Below, in pieces: positions 22,331 to 34,308 of a stretch of 64,000 bases of DNA. The position numbers and the translations under genes were made by a program. Within the stretch, counting starts at the first letter, position 1; the number at the start of each line of letters is the position of its first letter. The notes under the pieces were generated by a model. The model searched no databases and was not told where the DNA came from. It saw nothing but the letters and a program-made list of their open reading frames with translations. Source of the stretch: Lasiosphaeria ovina (taxonomy: Eukaryota > Ascomycota > Sordariomycetes > Sordariales > Lasiosphaeriaceae); assembly GCA_033439765.1 (NCBI GenBank), contig JAULSN010000002.1, positions 5,518,001 to 5,582,000 on the forward strand, in the 5' to 3' direction.

Positions 22331-23132
22331 TGCAGACTGCTTGGGAACGTCTTCGGCCGAGCCGAGGCCGAGGTTTGGATTCGGTAACATTCGCAGGGCT
22401 TGTATTACTGACAGCTGTCAACGACATATGGTTGCCGTTTTGTTTCTTTTTTTCCGTTTGGCGAGCCGCACGAACAACTGCTTTTTTTGGATCACTGGGT
22501 TTGAGGCAATTGCGCCGGGCGAGCGAAGAGGAAAGACGAATGAAGGCAGAACAACTTATTCTGGAGGCATTGGGGAAGGCGTTTTCTGCTATTTTCGCTC
22601 CTCTCCCTCCTCACATTCATCTCTCTCTCTTTCGTCCCCTATCACACTCACCCTCAAAGTGGCTGGGGGGGCGAGGAACGGAGAAGGACGACACGAGGGG
22701 GGCTGAGACTGTCCATAATTAGTATGATAAGTAAGCGAGCTGCGTGTACAAAAGATCACCACTCTCTCCTAGGCGGGAAAAAATCTCGAAAACAGGAATG
22801 GCGGCGATGCCGCCAGGAAGGAATGGAGGGAGGGCGAGAGGGAGGTCAGACGAGAAGGAATATCTCTGTCAAAGTCGTACGCCCTTCTTACATATAATGA
22901 TAATAAGCTTTAGACCACCACCACCACCATCACGAACCAAAAAAAAAAAAATCTTGTCCTACGCCATATCTGTTTTTGTGGCTTGGTTTGGTTTCGTTTT
23001 GCGAAGCGAAGGATTGATCAGAGGAAACCGGGGTGACGGTCGTGCGGCGCGGCCCTGTGCGCCCCCCGCCGTGCTACCTCGGTGCCCTGCTTTGCCGTCC
23101 GTGAGGATCGCGCCGTTGAGTGTTTGCAGCCA

Positions 23133-23148
23133 GGGGGGGGGGGGGGGG
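23133..23148. repeat. G16 homopolymer
   Basis: Sixteen consecutive G, followed shortly by a (GT)n stretch at 23174-23191. Such a run could form a G-quadruplex and is prone to sequencing-length error. Confidence 0.85.
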
Positions 23149-23828
23149 TTGGTGGGGGATGTTTGTCAACTTGTGTGGGTGTGTGTGTGTGTGGTTCGAT
23201 GTTCTTTTGCTGGTCTTTCCTTTCTCCTTCTTCTCTCCCGAAACCATGCATCGAATTCCTCCTAACCGGCGCCCCCTTTTTCGCTATCGAGCCCCAACAA
23301 CAAAACAAATAAACAAAAATCACGGTTCGTAACAAGATATGCACGGCCGCGGCGCCGACGAAGGAAGCCGGCGGGAGCAAGTAAGCTCTGCTCTCGAGCT
23401 CCCCTTCCCACCCCGCCCCCTTCCTTCTCTGCCGGCGGATGCCCATCCCTGCCGGTTGGAATCAGTCACTCGGGTCAACGTCATCAGTCAGCCCGTCTCA
23501 AAATATATATGTGTATGAATGGAGGGTGGGTTAGCCAGAACTCCTTCAGCCTTACCCGCCGCTCGGCGTTGCATTCTTCAATATCTATCGATCATACCTT
23601 GCCTTGCACTCGGTTACCTACCTTGGGCTGGCCGAGAAAAGAAACGGGAAGGAAGGATTAAATTTAGCACAGCCGGGGGAGAGGCAAGGTGTTGCGGTGC
23701 CAACCCTCACTGGCGTAGGTAGCCTTTCCCGAAAGACCGGGACCGGGACCGGGGGGGAGGGAAGGGAGGGGAGGGCCCACCCGGTTGAGTGCGCTTCGCC
23801 GCTCGCCGGCGTCTGAAACACGGATGGA

Positions 23829-23830
23829 CT

Positions 23831-23861
<31 letters not shown>
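23829..23861. repeat. (GACA)n microsatellite
   Basis: About eight tandem copies of the tetramer GACA/ACAG. Confidence 0.9.
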
Positions 23862-25004
23862 TACTGTGTTGGGACTTGGGGGATGTCCGTAGCTAATAAT
23901 ACATACTTACAGTCACACGGAGCTAAATAAGTAACTGAGTGGGCGGTGATGGGACCGTTGGTTTGGTTCGGCTAGCGATTATTCGGGCGGACTGACGGAC
24001 GGGGTTCGGAGTTGTTCGCCGGCGTTTGAGGCAGAAACAACCAGCAACCTGGGCTCCGTGCCTAATAATACGCACACGCACACACAGGATCCATCCGGAC
24101 TCGGAGTGGAAGAGCGATGATACGTAGGTACCTATTGTAGTGTAGTGAGGTGTAGTGTGGTGTAGATGGGCGGAATAACGAAGGGTGCGGCAACGAAACA
24201 CAGCTAAGTATGTACGCAATGAGGCTCTGCGAAGCGAAGCGAAACAAACGTCGAATGCGAGGGTTCAATTGGGTGATGATGGTTAATCGGGCACCTTACC
24301 TGGGCACATACCGCCACAATGCGCACAGCGGTGGGAGGGAGGGAGGAAGGGAGCCTCGGACTGCGGACCTGGACATGGGCCGAGGCCTTCACCTCGCCTC
24401 ACCTTACCTTACCTCTCACATCGGTGGGTTTTTTTGCTTGTTGGAAATAAAATTAAAATCTTTTGTCATTTCATTTCCTCGCGTTGCGGGCACGCGTCTC
24501 TGGGAAATTCGAGAGTCATATTCCGTATCTAGTCATATCTTTATTTACCTCGCCCCGATGCCTCTTCGTACTATTACTGTTGTCGAGAACCAGCGTAGTT
24601 TTAGAAAAGCAAATGTCCATTTCTCGAGGTAATTTTGCACAGACACAAGTTCAGAGGGTTATTTGATATCGGATTCACGAGTTTGGGTTCATCCCAGGGA
24701 CGGTGATTGCTAGGTGTCATTTCGGTTTCAAAGGTTGTTTCCGTTTCGACCTCACCTATCTTAGGCACCTGCCTAACCTACCTTGGAGAACCTTGAATGG
24801 TGTCTTGCTGTTGAAGCTTTGATGCTGATGACTCTGCCGAGACTGGTTCCCCCCATCTTGTCCCAAACCGTGAAGTATGTAGACGTACGTGCCAAAAAGA
24901 CGTCAAGCTCTAGCTCAACCGCGGATACTCGGCAACATGTACGTGTACGATGAGAAGATGCCACGTCGTAGCCTGGTGTCAAACTTAATCGGCCGGCTCG
25001 AGTC

Positions 25005-25013
25005 TATATAAAA
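25005..25013 (+). promoter_or_regulatory. TATA-box-like element upstream of the F-box pseudogene
   Basis: TATATAAAA lies about 52 nt upstream of the ATG at 25065. It is the clearest TATA-like site in the window and fits a once-active promoter. Confidence 0.45.
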
Positions 25014-25064
25014 CAAGAACAAGAATGCTGCAATTGATGGAGAGTTAGCAGTCTAGAAACCTCG

Positions 25065-26787
25065 ATGGATACACCCATTGAGATAGTAACAATGCAGCAA
25101 ACCGAAGAGCAACCCGGCCCCCCTCGGCCGCCCGGCGACGTCGGAACTAGCACGGACTTGTGCAGAAGCGAGGTTTCGGCCGACAAGACGTCTTGGCACT
25201 GCTTTCCCGCCGAGGTCCGGCTCAAGATCCTTGAAGTGTTATTCCGGGACGGCTGCAGTCTGGCCGGCTTTGCCACAGTGTCGCGAGAGTAGCAGGCCGT
25301 CATCGAGCGGCACAACTTTGCGCGGATCACGCTGACACCGGTGCGCTTATGGGACTTTGGCTCCGTCATCCGCCGCAACCGGGCTCTCGTGCACTATGTG
25401 TGGCTCTGTCTGGAGCTCGAGGAATATGACTGCCCCGACTGTGCGCCGCCCAAAGGTCCGGACATGAAGGCCTTGAAAACGGACAACACCATCATCGCCG
25501 CATCGTTGTTCCAACTTCTCTCAACACTCAGCACCTGGGAACCGAACGGTAGCTTGCTGCTCGACATCAGCGCCCACTCGCCCAATCGACTCGGAGCACT
25601 GGTTCAGCTATCTGACCTTTGGCCCTGACACTCCGGCTCCTTTCGACGCGCGCGGTGACTGGAGCCGGCGGCGGGGAAAGGGGCCGCCGTTGGAACTACA
25701 CAAACTCGACGACTACCGGCACGGCTGGAGTAATGGCAGACAAGTTTCCGCTCCGAACATGTGGGCGTTCCGCAAATTCTCTCAACACATCTTGGGCGAG
25801 TTTCCATCGGAAACCCAATGGTGGAAAGAGCTGCCCTCGGTCCCAGCGGTGACCGGCGTGCTCCTGCGACAGCAAACACGTCGGCGATGGGTGCCGGCCT
25901 CGCTGGGACGCTTCTTTGCCTGCCTACCCAGGTTACAGGAGATCCATTACGAGCCCTGGATGGAATACCACACGGTTGCCCAGGATATAATGGATGCATG
26001 TGAGTATCGCGTCGTCATTTCCGGGCATTCCCTATCGTGCACTCGTTGCTCTGCTGTTTATTAGTGACCACTGACTAAATTTGATGGTGATGCAGCCTAC
26101 GTGTCGCTATTCAGATCGCTCACTGGCAGCAAATTAAAACGGATTATACTCTTTGAGAATCTCAACCAACAGTACTTTCAAGCTCTGCAACAAAGCCTTG
26201 GAGGAAACGGGACGAGAGTTCCCAACCGCCAGGTGAGCTCGGCAGTCGCCATGGCTAGTCTCGAGCTCGAGTACCTCTCGGCGTCGTTTATGGTGGATGC
26301 CGCTGACTTCTTCGATGCTTGTTGACAGTCCTGGAAGTGGCCCAACCTGGCATCGCTCGCACTGACTTCACAACTGCTCACGCCCGATAGGCATTGGACC
26401 ACCATGATCGACTAGATGCTCCAGGCAGCGGCAGCAGCGGCCACAGAAATGCCAAGACTCGAGACAATGGAGATATGGAGCGGAGGAGAGGGACTGGCGG
26501 CGCTCTTTAGATACCAGTCAGGCAGGTGCGGGCCGGCTGTGATAACCTGGAAAGGAACTTGGGAGCTCTCCCTGCGCCCTCTTGTAATCCGGGCTTGGGC
26601 AGAAGTCGCCTTCAAGCATCATGGCTGCAGTTGCATCGTGGTCAAGGAATTGCTGGATGCAGCTGCTGTTGTCAAGTCTCAGGGCGATGCATTCCACCAT
26701 TTGAACATGTCAAATATGGTACTTCGGCCGATTTCGTTGCGGCAAGTTCGGAGGGAGCAAGCAATTCGTCAAGGAACGAACCCCTAG
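25065..26787 (+). pseudogene. F-box protein pseudogene
   Basis: A decayed gene of the large fungal F-box family, whose intact members recruit substrates to SCF ubiquitin ligases. After a short disordered N-terminus there is a good F-box (WHCFPAEVRLKILEVLFRDG then ATVSRE). An intron is still recognisable (donor GTGAGT at 26000, branch CTGAC, acceptor GATGCAG ending 26095). Lesions: an in-frame TAG at 25290-25292, where the family expects Trp; a one-base frameshift near 25577; TGA at 26323-26325; TAG at 26413-26415. Between the lesions the reading frame is continuous and protein-like, with conserved-looking Trp-rich text and a C-terminal region to 26787. TGG-to-TAG and CAG-to-TAG are C:G to T:A changes in the CpA context preferred by RIP. 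Few lesions imply recent decay. Alternatively some lesions could be sequencing errors, but four independent ones make that unlikely. Confidence 0.8.
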
Positions 26788-29428
26788 CTGGCTACCTCGG
26801 TAGCTTGTTGCTTGTTACCAGTCTTGGAACATAGCCTTGACTAAGACATTCTTACCTACCGCGAACATGAGTGATGGTCAATCTGTCTGCCTGTGTCAAG
26901 CAGGATGCTGAATGTTGTAAGCCAGACCACAAATGACGACGTTAGATGTAGCAGCATATATTGGATGTGTTGAAATACGCCCAAAAGCTGTATTTTAGGG
27001 CCCTGAGATCTGAGAGTCCGGCCAAGGCGATGCGGCGGGAAATTCCAGAGGTCCTATCACGGCTTGATAGAGTGAATGTTCAGGCTGGACGCTGGGTGCC
27101 CCTGAATTTGCGAGGGCGCGGCCCACAACAAGGGAGAAGGGGCGCGGCTGAACCCATTGTCCAATGAGCATCGGCTGCGGGTCTTGCCCGTCTTACTCTT
27201 GCACGACAACGCAGAGGTGGTGGACTGGTTGGCCGCCTGCCGGGCGGGCCATGGGGAACAACCGAGAGACGGGGACGAGCCGTGGGGGGTCCGTCCGGGT
27301 CGGATTACTGGCCCGTCAAGGGCGGGCTCTGATCCGTGACGTCCCCTTTTCCATTGGCTGCTGACTGCTATTCGTCTAGACGCAGCATGCGCTGGCAACA
27401 ACACAACAGCACTCGCATCCTCATCCTGGCTGCAGCGGTCGAGTGAAGTCAAGGTCAGGTACGGGACATGATCAACACCAGGCTGCATGGGCTCTCGGCC
27501 ACTCGACCGACTTGTCGTGGCCTGAGGTTGTTTTCAGCGTCCATCTCTCTTGCACATGCACTCGTCGTTATTGCCATGCGTGCGTATGCAGCCCCCTAAG
27601 ACGTCCTGGTTTGTGTGCAACGTCCGTAAGCTCCGCATGCAACGGGCGATCTCAACCGAAGATTCGACACAGTCTTCGGCTCCACGCTGTGCCTCCGCCA
27701 CGACTCGCTGGCAGCTTACACCTAGCTCTGGTGTGCCCCCCCTACATGTGCGGGTGTACAAGAGCTTTCACTTTAGCGCTGCAAAGCGTGTCTTGTCTTG
27801 CAACCAGGCAACGAAGTTTGGAAAAGAGGGGAGCGGTCTCAGTTACAAAACCAATGGCATGGCTCTCCCTCTCGGAGACTTGATCTGGGAGCGCGCGCAC
27901 CACCAGAACATACGGCAATGGATGGGGTAATGAGCTCATGGAATTCCGTTTTTGGTGAAACACGCCGTCTTCGGGGAGGCGGCGCCTAGCCGCCAATCGA
28001 GCTCTTCTCCCTCCCTTCGCAAGCCGCAAGGATACTACGTACCCGCAAAAGTACTCGGGTTCCATGTGTAAGAAAAGCCTCTACGTGGAGCGTGGAGCTG
28101 TTGTTGGCAACGAAAATTTATGATGAAAGGTAAAAAAAATTAAAAAAAAAAGGTGTAAGAAGCTTCGTGCCACCGCCGACCGACCGCATCCGTCTGAAGT
28201 CCACCTCAGTCCACCACCAATCGTTGGAGACCCACTCTGTTTGTCTGCCTGCCTAGCGTCCATGCATTAGATGCATGCATGCACGCTGCTCCACAATCCA
28301 TTGTCTCAGCCAGGACAGATCAGTGGCCTGTGCATCCTTCTCGAATTTGGCATTGCTCTCGTCCACTCTTTCGTCCGCGACAATTGTCAGCCAATTTGGC
28401 GGGCCGTTCGATGATTTCGTCAGAAAAAAAAAAGTGTCCTGTTCAAATTCCCGACGGCGAGGGATGACATTTCTTTTGCGAAATTTGACTCGGAGACAAT
28501 CCGAACAAAAGGGGCGCGATTTGAGTTTAGGGAGTAAAATAAGGGGAGAGAAAGAGCTTCATGGAAGGAAATGATACGTCCACTCCCAAGAGAAAGCCCT
28601 TTTCTTTCTACCTCATACCAACTACCTATGCACACAAACATGTGAATTTCAACCAGGTTCGAGTTGCCCGAGACACCATGTCATTATAACAGAACGGTAT
28701 TCCATTTCCCAGGGAAGCCCCTCTCTCCTGGCCTGGCCTGGCATGATTTCCCAGGTCCGCCACGCTGAGACAGCGCTGGGTTTGCACTTGCACGATGGTG
28801 AGGAATGGATTTGGGCTTCAAGCCGGGGACGAGTGCAAGTGCCGAGGGCGGTTGTTCTTGACCTCTCTTTTGCCCCCCCCCCCGATTTCACTCAGAGCTG
28901 CTGACTTGGCCTCCTTTTGGGGCCGCAGCGTGCGTCGGTCCATAGCCTGGGCTTTGGGTAAGCCTGCCTCAAGCAAGAGGTCGGGCCTGCTTGCTTTTGC
29001 AGTTTCCTGCCCCGATCTCTGAATGTGGAAAAAGCTCGGCGCCTTCAACCCTACCTTACCGTAGGTTGTGGTCGTCATTGCTTTCCCAGAACCAAAAAAA
29101 GGAAAGTCGGCCAATGCCCTACTACACATCTCGTCACTCCCCGTCCGCTTTGGGCAATGGATTTGATCATGGCTGCATGGTGCAACACCACCACTAGGTT
29201 TCTCCACACAGGCCACGGCCAGCTATCGGATCGTCTCCACCAGCCGCCTTGTTTTCCTTTACTTTTTGTCTTGCACGTAGCTTGTAACTTCCATGTTGGC
29301 AGTGGGTTTCTAGTGTATCGAAAACAGCAACTGGCGGTTCCACCGCGTACGCTTCTCCTGTCTCAGAGTGCATGGATATTGGTGGAGGCGGACAGACGGT
29401 GTTGGCGCCTCTCGCCGCCTCTCTCGGC

Positions 29429-29485
29429 TGATGGCTTGATGGCTTGATGGCTTGATGGCTGATGGCTGATGGCTGATGGCTGATG
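29429..29485. repeat. tandem GATGGCTT / GATGGCT repeat
   Basis: Three or so octamer units GATGGCTT pass into four heptamer units GATGGCT, a two-phase tandem array followed by a TTTGGCTG doublet. Confidence 0.85.
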
Positions 29486-30199
29486 TTTGGCTGTTTGGCT
29501 GTTTTCAGGGTCCTTCGGTCGTTTTCATTTTATTTTTAAACAATGCACCCATAACGTACCTACTATACAGTACGAGATCCGAAGAGGCAGTTTGCGGCTG
29601 CATCCAGTACCTATTTAAACTTCCATCCCAGGTCTTGTAAGTTGTCCGAGCCGCCCGCCTGTTCCCGAAACGTGAACGCCACAGGGCACCGGGCAGGCTT
29701 TTGTCCTTTTTTCTTTTTTTGGCTGGGAGCTCCGAGGTGAGATCAGTGGACGACGACGTGCTGCGTCACGGTCAGGTACCGATGCAACCGGAGATGCCGC
29801 GCGACGGTACTTGGTTGTGCGGGCATGGCATGACGGTATTACCCCGATCCAATTAACCTCCCACATGGCTGACAGGCCTTCCCGGCATGGGCTGAGCTGA
29901 GCCCTGGCGAGATTAGCGGTGCATGGCATGAACCTTTTGGGCCAATCCCCGCTTCAATCCTGTTGCAAGCCGTCTACCTGGCGTGCAGCCAAGCTTGCGC
30001 CTGGAGCTCGCGTTCGCTCGTTTTTCTTCCAATTCTTGTGCGTTCGATCGAAGGCCAGCGCGGCCGCCGTCCACGCCCAGCGTCGCATCGCCCACCACAC
30101 AGGTCCATGCTGGCTGGCGTGCATGCGAGCTGCGAGATGGGGGACGAAAGGGGAAATGGAAGCTGGGGGAGAGGAGGGCTGGACCTGGGCCGCCCTGGG

Positions 30200-30222
30200 C
30201 TGTCTGTCTGTCTGTCTGTCTG
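30200..30222. repeat. (GTCT)n microsatellite
   Basis: Five to six tandem copies of CTGT/GTCT. Confidence 0.85.
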
Positions 30223-30351
30223 TGGGTTCAATGGTGCCCTGCCCTGTGGTGTCTGTGTCCTCAGCCTGAAATAGCGCACGATGCCGCCATTCTCATTGCG
30301 GGAAGGCAAGGACGGGATGAGAGGGGTTTCTATTGCCATTGCTCTATTGTT

Positions 30352-30390
30352 GTCATTGTCATTGTCATTGTCATTGTCAGTGTCGCTGTC
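30352..30390. repeat. (TCATTG)n hexamer repeat
   Basis: Tandem TCATTG units (about five) degenerating into TCAGTG and TCGCTG. Confidence 0.85.
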
Positions 30391-31704
30391 AAGGTCATTT
30401 ATGGTCGCTTCGTCGTCCTCCTTCCCTCCCCTTGACCACCATCGACCATCCATCCACACTCACCTCGCCTCGTCTCGCCTCACCCGCCTCGCCGCTCACC
30501 TCGACAGTGCTCTCCACCTCGGGCCCTACCCAAGGTCCATACCTTACGGATACCTTCCATTGGTTGCTACCCAAGGTCCCAGGCCAACCAAGATCGGGTA
30601 CCTTGCGTTGCCGTCATCTCGCTCGCTCGCAGATGCGGATGCGGCGCAGGTGGTAGTGCAATCCCTCAGAGTCCCGCCCGCCGTGTTGGTTGGAGCCAGC
30701 AGAGTGGTGCCCGAGAGAGCAGAAACACCTGCCTGGCCAAACTCGAAACATCGACCCTCGCCGTCGCTGGTTGTTTAAGCGCCAACCACTCACGACGCGG
30801 CCCTTGCTTTGCTGCTCACCATCACGGCGCTTCCACTGCCCTCCTGGACCCTCTGATTGGCCCGCCACCCCCTTCCTTCAATAACGGCCGTCGACAGCAC
30901 TGCAAAACTGCACGCTGCCCAGACACTGTCCAATGTCTTGAAGCCTTGTCGGCAAGCAAGCAGGGTGGATCTCTCATCTTGATCTAGACGCAGCCGCCGG
31001 GCGCGAAGTCGATTAAGTCTGAGTGTCTGTCAGTGTCGTATAAGACGAAGCTCGCCTCTCCTCGCCACGAGACTCGTCCGCTCAAGCGCGGCGAGTCACA
31101 TTCACCCACTCCGGCATGGATCCGACTACTACACTCTTTACCTTCATGTTGTGAGTTGTTCTCAGACGTAGCTCTGTTTGCGGCGCTCTCTTCGGATTTT
31201 TGTCCCCTTTTTGCTTTATTTTGGTTGCTATTATTCACGCCAGAGACTCCTGACTCTAATCAGCCTCTCTCATTCTCGCACCTCTCTCACTCGCTCTCGC
31301 TCTGCCTATTATTCTTGTGCTGCTCTGCTCAGTCTGGTCCTGCGCACGCACACTGCCCTAATTCCTTCATCCATCTCTCGCTATCCTGTTTTTCTCGGAC
31401 TCACCTTGCTCCGCTTGCACCGCCCTCTGATTTCAAATACAAACGAAAAAGAAAAGAAAAAGAAAGAAGAAGCCGTACGTTTCAATGCTGTGGTCCCAGC
31501 AATTTCATCCCATCCCAGCTCTCCTTCTGCCCTGCAGCTAGCAAGGGGCTTGTTGACTCCGTTGGTGGATGCTGCTTCGTCTGCAAGGCAAAACTCCCTG
31601 GTATAACGTCAGCCTTAAATCCTTTGGTGGGGAGTACGCAGGGGACCACGCAAGGATGTGGCCGTTGTCAAACGTCCTAGCTAGCCGTGTCGTCTCGTCT
31701 CGCG

Positions 31705-33365
31705 ATGAGCCACAGGCCAGGCCGAGGCAGCATCGTCACCATGGAGATCGAGTGAATTCTCCTGCCTGCCCATATCTTTACCGTCTCTTCCGTCTTCAGC
31801 CGCATAACAGTGCACTTTCTCCCGGAACATGAACTGACCGATTCCAGACAAACCCACCCCTCGGTCAAAGCCGTCCATCTCGTCGGGTCTTGGGACAACT
31901 TTGCAAAGGCCTACACAATGGAACGCGACTCTCGACGGGACCGAAGCCAGTGGCGGGGGTGCCACACCTTCAAAGACATCATCTGCGACGGTGACGCTGG
32001 CAGCATCCCAAAACGAAACGGCGGTCTCAAAATGGGCAGCACGTACTACTACTATGTGAGTCGCGCCCGGCCCTTGCTATTTGCTGTTTGTCCGTCCCCC
32101 CATCTCTAACCCGAGACCACCAGTATGAGCTAGATGGGGCTTCCGAGACACACGACCCGACTCTGCCTTCCACCAGCACCTGCCCTTATCTCCCTGGCCA
32201 GACGGTCAACACGCTCTGGGTCCCCGTCGAGCAGTCCACCCGGACCCGTAGCGCCTCGCTCAACTCGATGAGCGACGATGACTACAAGACCATGAACCCA
32301 GCCGACAAGTTCGTCTCCCCCCGCCCCGCCCCGCCAGTGCCCTCGCCAGAAATGCACGAGCCTCGCCGCGTAGGGAGTGCGCCCTTGCGTCTCCAGCAAC
32401 AGCACAAGCGCTCGGCAAGGTCCCTCTCGCCGGGTTCCAACTGGACCTTCTCCCCGCGGAAGCTGTTCAGCCGCAAGGCCAGTTCCTCGTCTCTGAAGGA
32501 TGCCATTCAGCCCCCCGCTGTGGCTGAAGACGCACGGAGCTTCAGGTCGTCTGACGGCAGCCGCTCTCGGGACATCTCGCCCGAGTCCCTGCGCAAGTTC
32601 CTGGTCGAAGACGTGCCCCTTGACGAGGAGTCGGAGGAATCGTCTGCAGCTCCAGTCAGCAATGACTGGTCTGCCATCGCCATACCCGAGGACATTGTCG
32701 AGGAGAACGAGGACGACGACAACTTTGCCACCTCTGCCGTGTCCGAGTCGATGGCCTTCACCGGGCTATCGCCTCCTCCGTCCCAGCAGAGATCTCCCTC
32801 TCCCCAGCCAAGGCTGACGACAGACCACCAAACCGACGGGACCCCTGCCGCCCCAACACGGCACGCTCCCCAGGTACCCCCGCCGCAGCTGCAAACTCAG
32901 CAACCGCAGTCGCGCTTCTCCGTATCCGACTCTAGCTTCTACACAAACAACTCGCCCCAGTCGCCAGACTCCAACTCGCTCCCCTCCTTCTACCACTCCG
33001 AAGAGGACGACAACGACGACGAGGATGACGACGATGAGGAAGAAGTGGTCGACGAGCAAGCCGAAGCCACCGCCCCACGCAAAACCTCCAGCGCCTTCGC
33101 GAGGAGCCTGACGGCCTCCTTCTCAACCTATAGCCTCCCGCCACAGGAAGAGATGGCCGGCGCCAAAGCACACTCCGCTGCCGTCGTGGGTGGCTCTTCA
33201 CCGGCCATCCTGACAACAGCGACGGCGACCAAGACCTCGGCCGCCTCCTTCCTCGCCAGCAGCACCATCCCCAACGCCGGCCTCGACGACCTCGTCAGCG
33301 AGCTGGGCTGGATCGCCGACATCATCCGCGACGGCGGCAGCGGCAGCGCCGCCAAAGGCATCTGA
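31705..33365 (+). CDS. protein with N-terminal AMPK-beta-type glycogen-binding/E-set-like domain
   Basis: Exons 31705-31751, 31800-32055 and 32124-33365, giving 514 aa. Introns are 48 nt (donor GTGAAT, acceptor CTTCAG) and 68 nt (donor GTGAGT, branch CTCTAAC, acceptor CACCAG). Residues about 17-135 form an immunoglobulin-like E-set resembling the carbohydrate-binding module of AMPK beta: SVKAVHLVGSWDNFAKAYTM (the V-x-L-x-G-S-W-D-x-F pattern), QWRGCHTFKDIICDG, and the tyrosine run YYYYYELDG made by the second splice, then HDPTLPSTSTCPYLPG. The rest is disordered: RSARSLSPGS, Ser/Pro-rich stretches, and an acidic run of Asp/Glu at about 395-420. I know of no established function; a glycogen- or starch-binding or signalling-scaffold role is inference. 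The first exon start is less certain than the two splice joins. The 48-nt intron is near the lower size limit. Confidence 0.78.
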
Positions 33366-34308
33366 AGTCGCCTCCCTTTTTTCGAACAAAAAGAAAATCA
33401 CTTTTATTTTTGGCATATCTATCTACATTGTTCCAAAAAAAAGATATATATCCGTTTATTTTATTTTTTTGCATTGGGTTAGCAGGCGTCTTTTTTCCTC
33501 AGGGGGCGTGTTACTAGACAGACGGACTGGGAGTTGGGGTTTCAAATTGGTATTCTTTTCTTTTAGGGTCGGTCTGGCATCATCATTAGATTGAGATACA
33601 TTGGGTATTTCTTTTGGGAGGGGATATATACCAATTTTTATTTTTTTTCTGTCTAGGGGCAAAAAGTTTATGGGTCATCCTTCACACACACACAACACAC
33701 AACACACAACACACAACACACAACACACAACACACAACACATATATACCCCCCTCCTTCCATTCTCCCAAATTTGGCCGCTGGAGGTTTTGGTTATTGCG
33801 GGTTTAGTTAGCTACGTGCCTTGGGTTAGGTTATGTAGCCGTTTGGTTGGAAGGACCGACTCGCGAAAAATTGGATTGGGTGTCATATAATGGCTGGCGA
33901 TGGGATGGGAGGACAGATTCCGCCGCGGTTGATATATATATATTACAGAATATTGAAAGATATAATTCTATTTATGTATACATACGCACGTGCCAATTTT
34001 TGTGTGTTTGATTCCATGCACAGGTATTCTCCGTTACGTGTCTAGGTATAAATGACGTGGTTCTCACAGCGTTGTACGTTTTGGGAGAGAATACGCAAAA
34101 ACCGAAACAGTATACAGATATATACATGTCAGAATTACATGTGCAAAATATGCGATATTATGGGACAAATGCATAATTGAACAGCGCGTTACTGAGCCAA
34201 TCAAGCACAGCAGCAACTCCACCACCACAGCTACAAGAAACACGTATAATACAAGAGGCCACATCTGTCGTTCACATCTTGAAGAGCACGTTCCCTATAA
34301 CAGCCGGC
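33366..34308. other. convergent 3' region with heptamer repeat
   Basis: 943 bp between facing stop codons of the E-set protein and the PPR gene. It is AT-rich (33400-33470, 33930-34170) and carries the AACACAC array. No gene seen. Confidence 0.6.
33683..33740. repeat. (AACACAC)n heptamer tandem repeat
   Basis: Begins as a CA dinucleotide run and continues as seven or so perfect heptamers AACACAC, ending at ATATATA. It looks like a CA microsatellite that acquired an extra A and then expanded as a 7-mer. Confidence 0.9.

Larger units (their letters stand above)
22331..25064. other. gene-poor, low-complexity spacer downstream of SUR2
   Basis: 2.7 kb with no supported gene; the first part is the SUR2 3' UTR. 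It contains an A12 run (22940-22951), a G16 run, a GT microsatellite (23174-23191), a GACA microsatellite and several ACCTTACCT-type words (24400-24415, 24755-24780). Short ORFs here are compositionally random. Confidence 0.55.
26788..31704. other. long gene-poor spacer
   Basis: 4.9 kb without a supported gene. The part beyond about 30450 is pyrimidine-rich and resembles the promoter and long 5' leader of the downstream gene. Simple repeats occur at 29429-29485, 30200-30222 and 30352-30390. Many short ORFs exist on both strands, none with a recognisable domain or splice-supported extension. Confidence 0.5.

Noticed and set aside
25065..26787. Reading the F-box locus as several small genes
   Set aside because: The fragments join into a single F-box-type protein once the stops and frameshift are recognised, so it is one broken gene.
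27157..27930. Series of 60-146 aa frames in the 27-28 kb spacer
   Set aside because: No recognised motif, no consistent splice joins, and overlapping frames of similar length on both strands.
33683..33740. CRISPR-like or telomere-like array
   Set aside because: There are no spacers between the heptamers, the unit is not the fungal telomere repeat TTAGGG, and it sits between ordinary genes.
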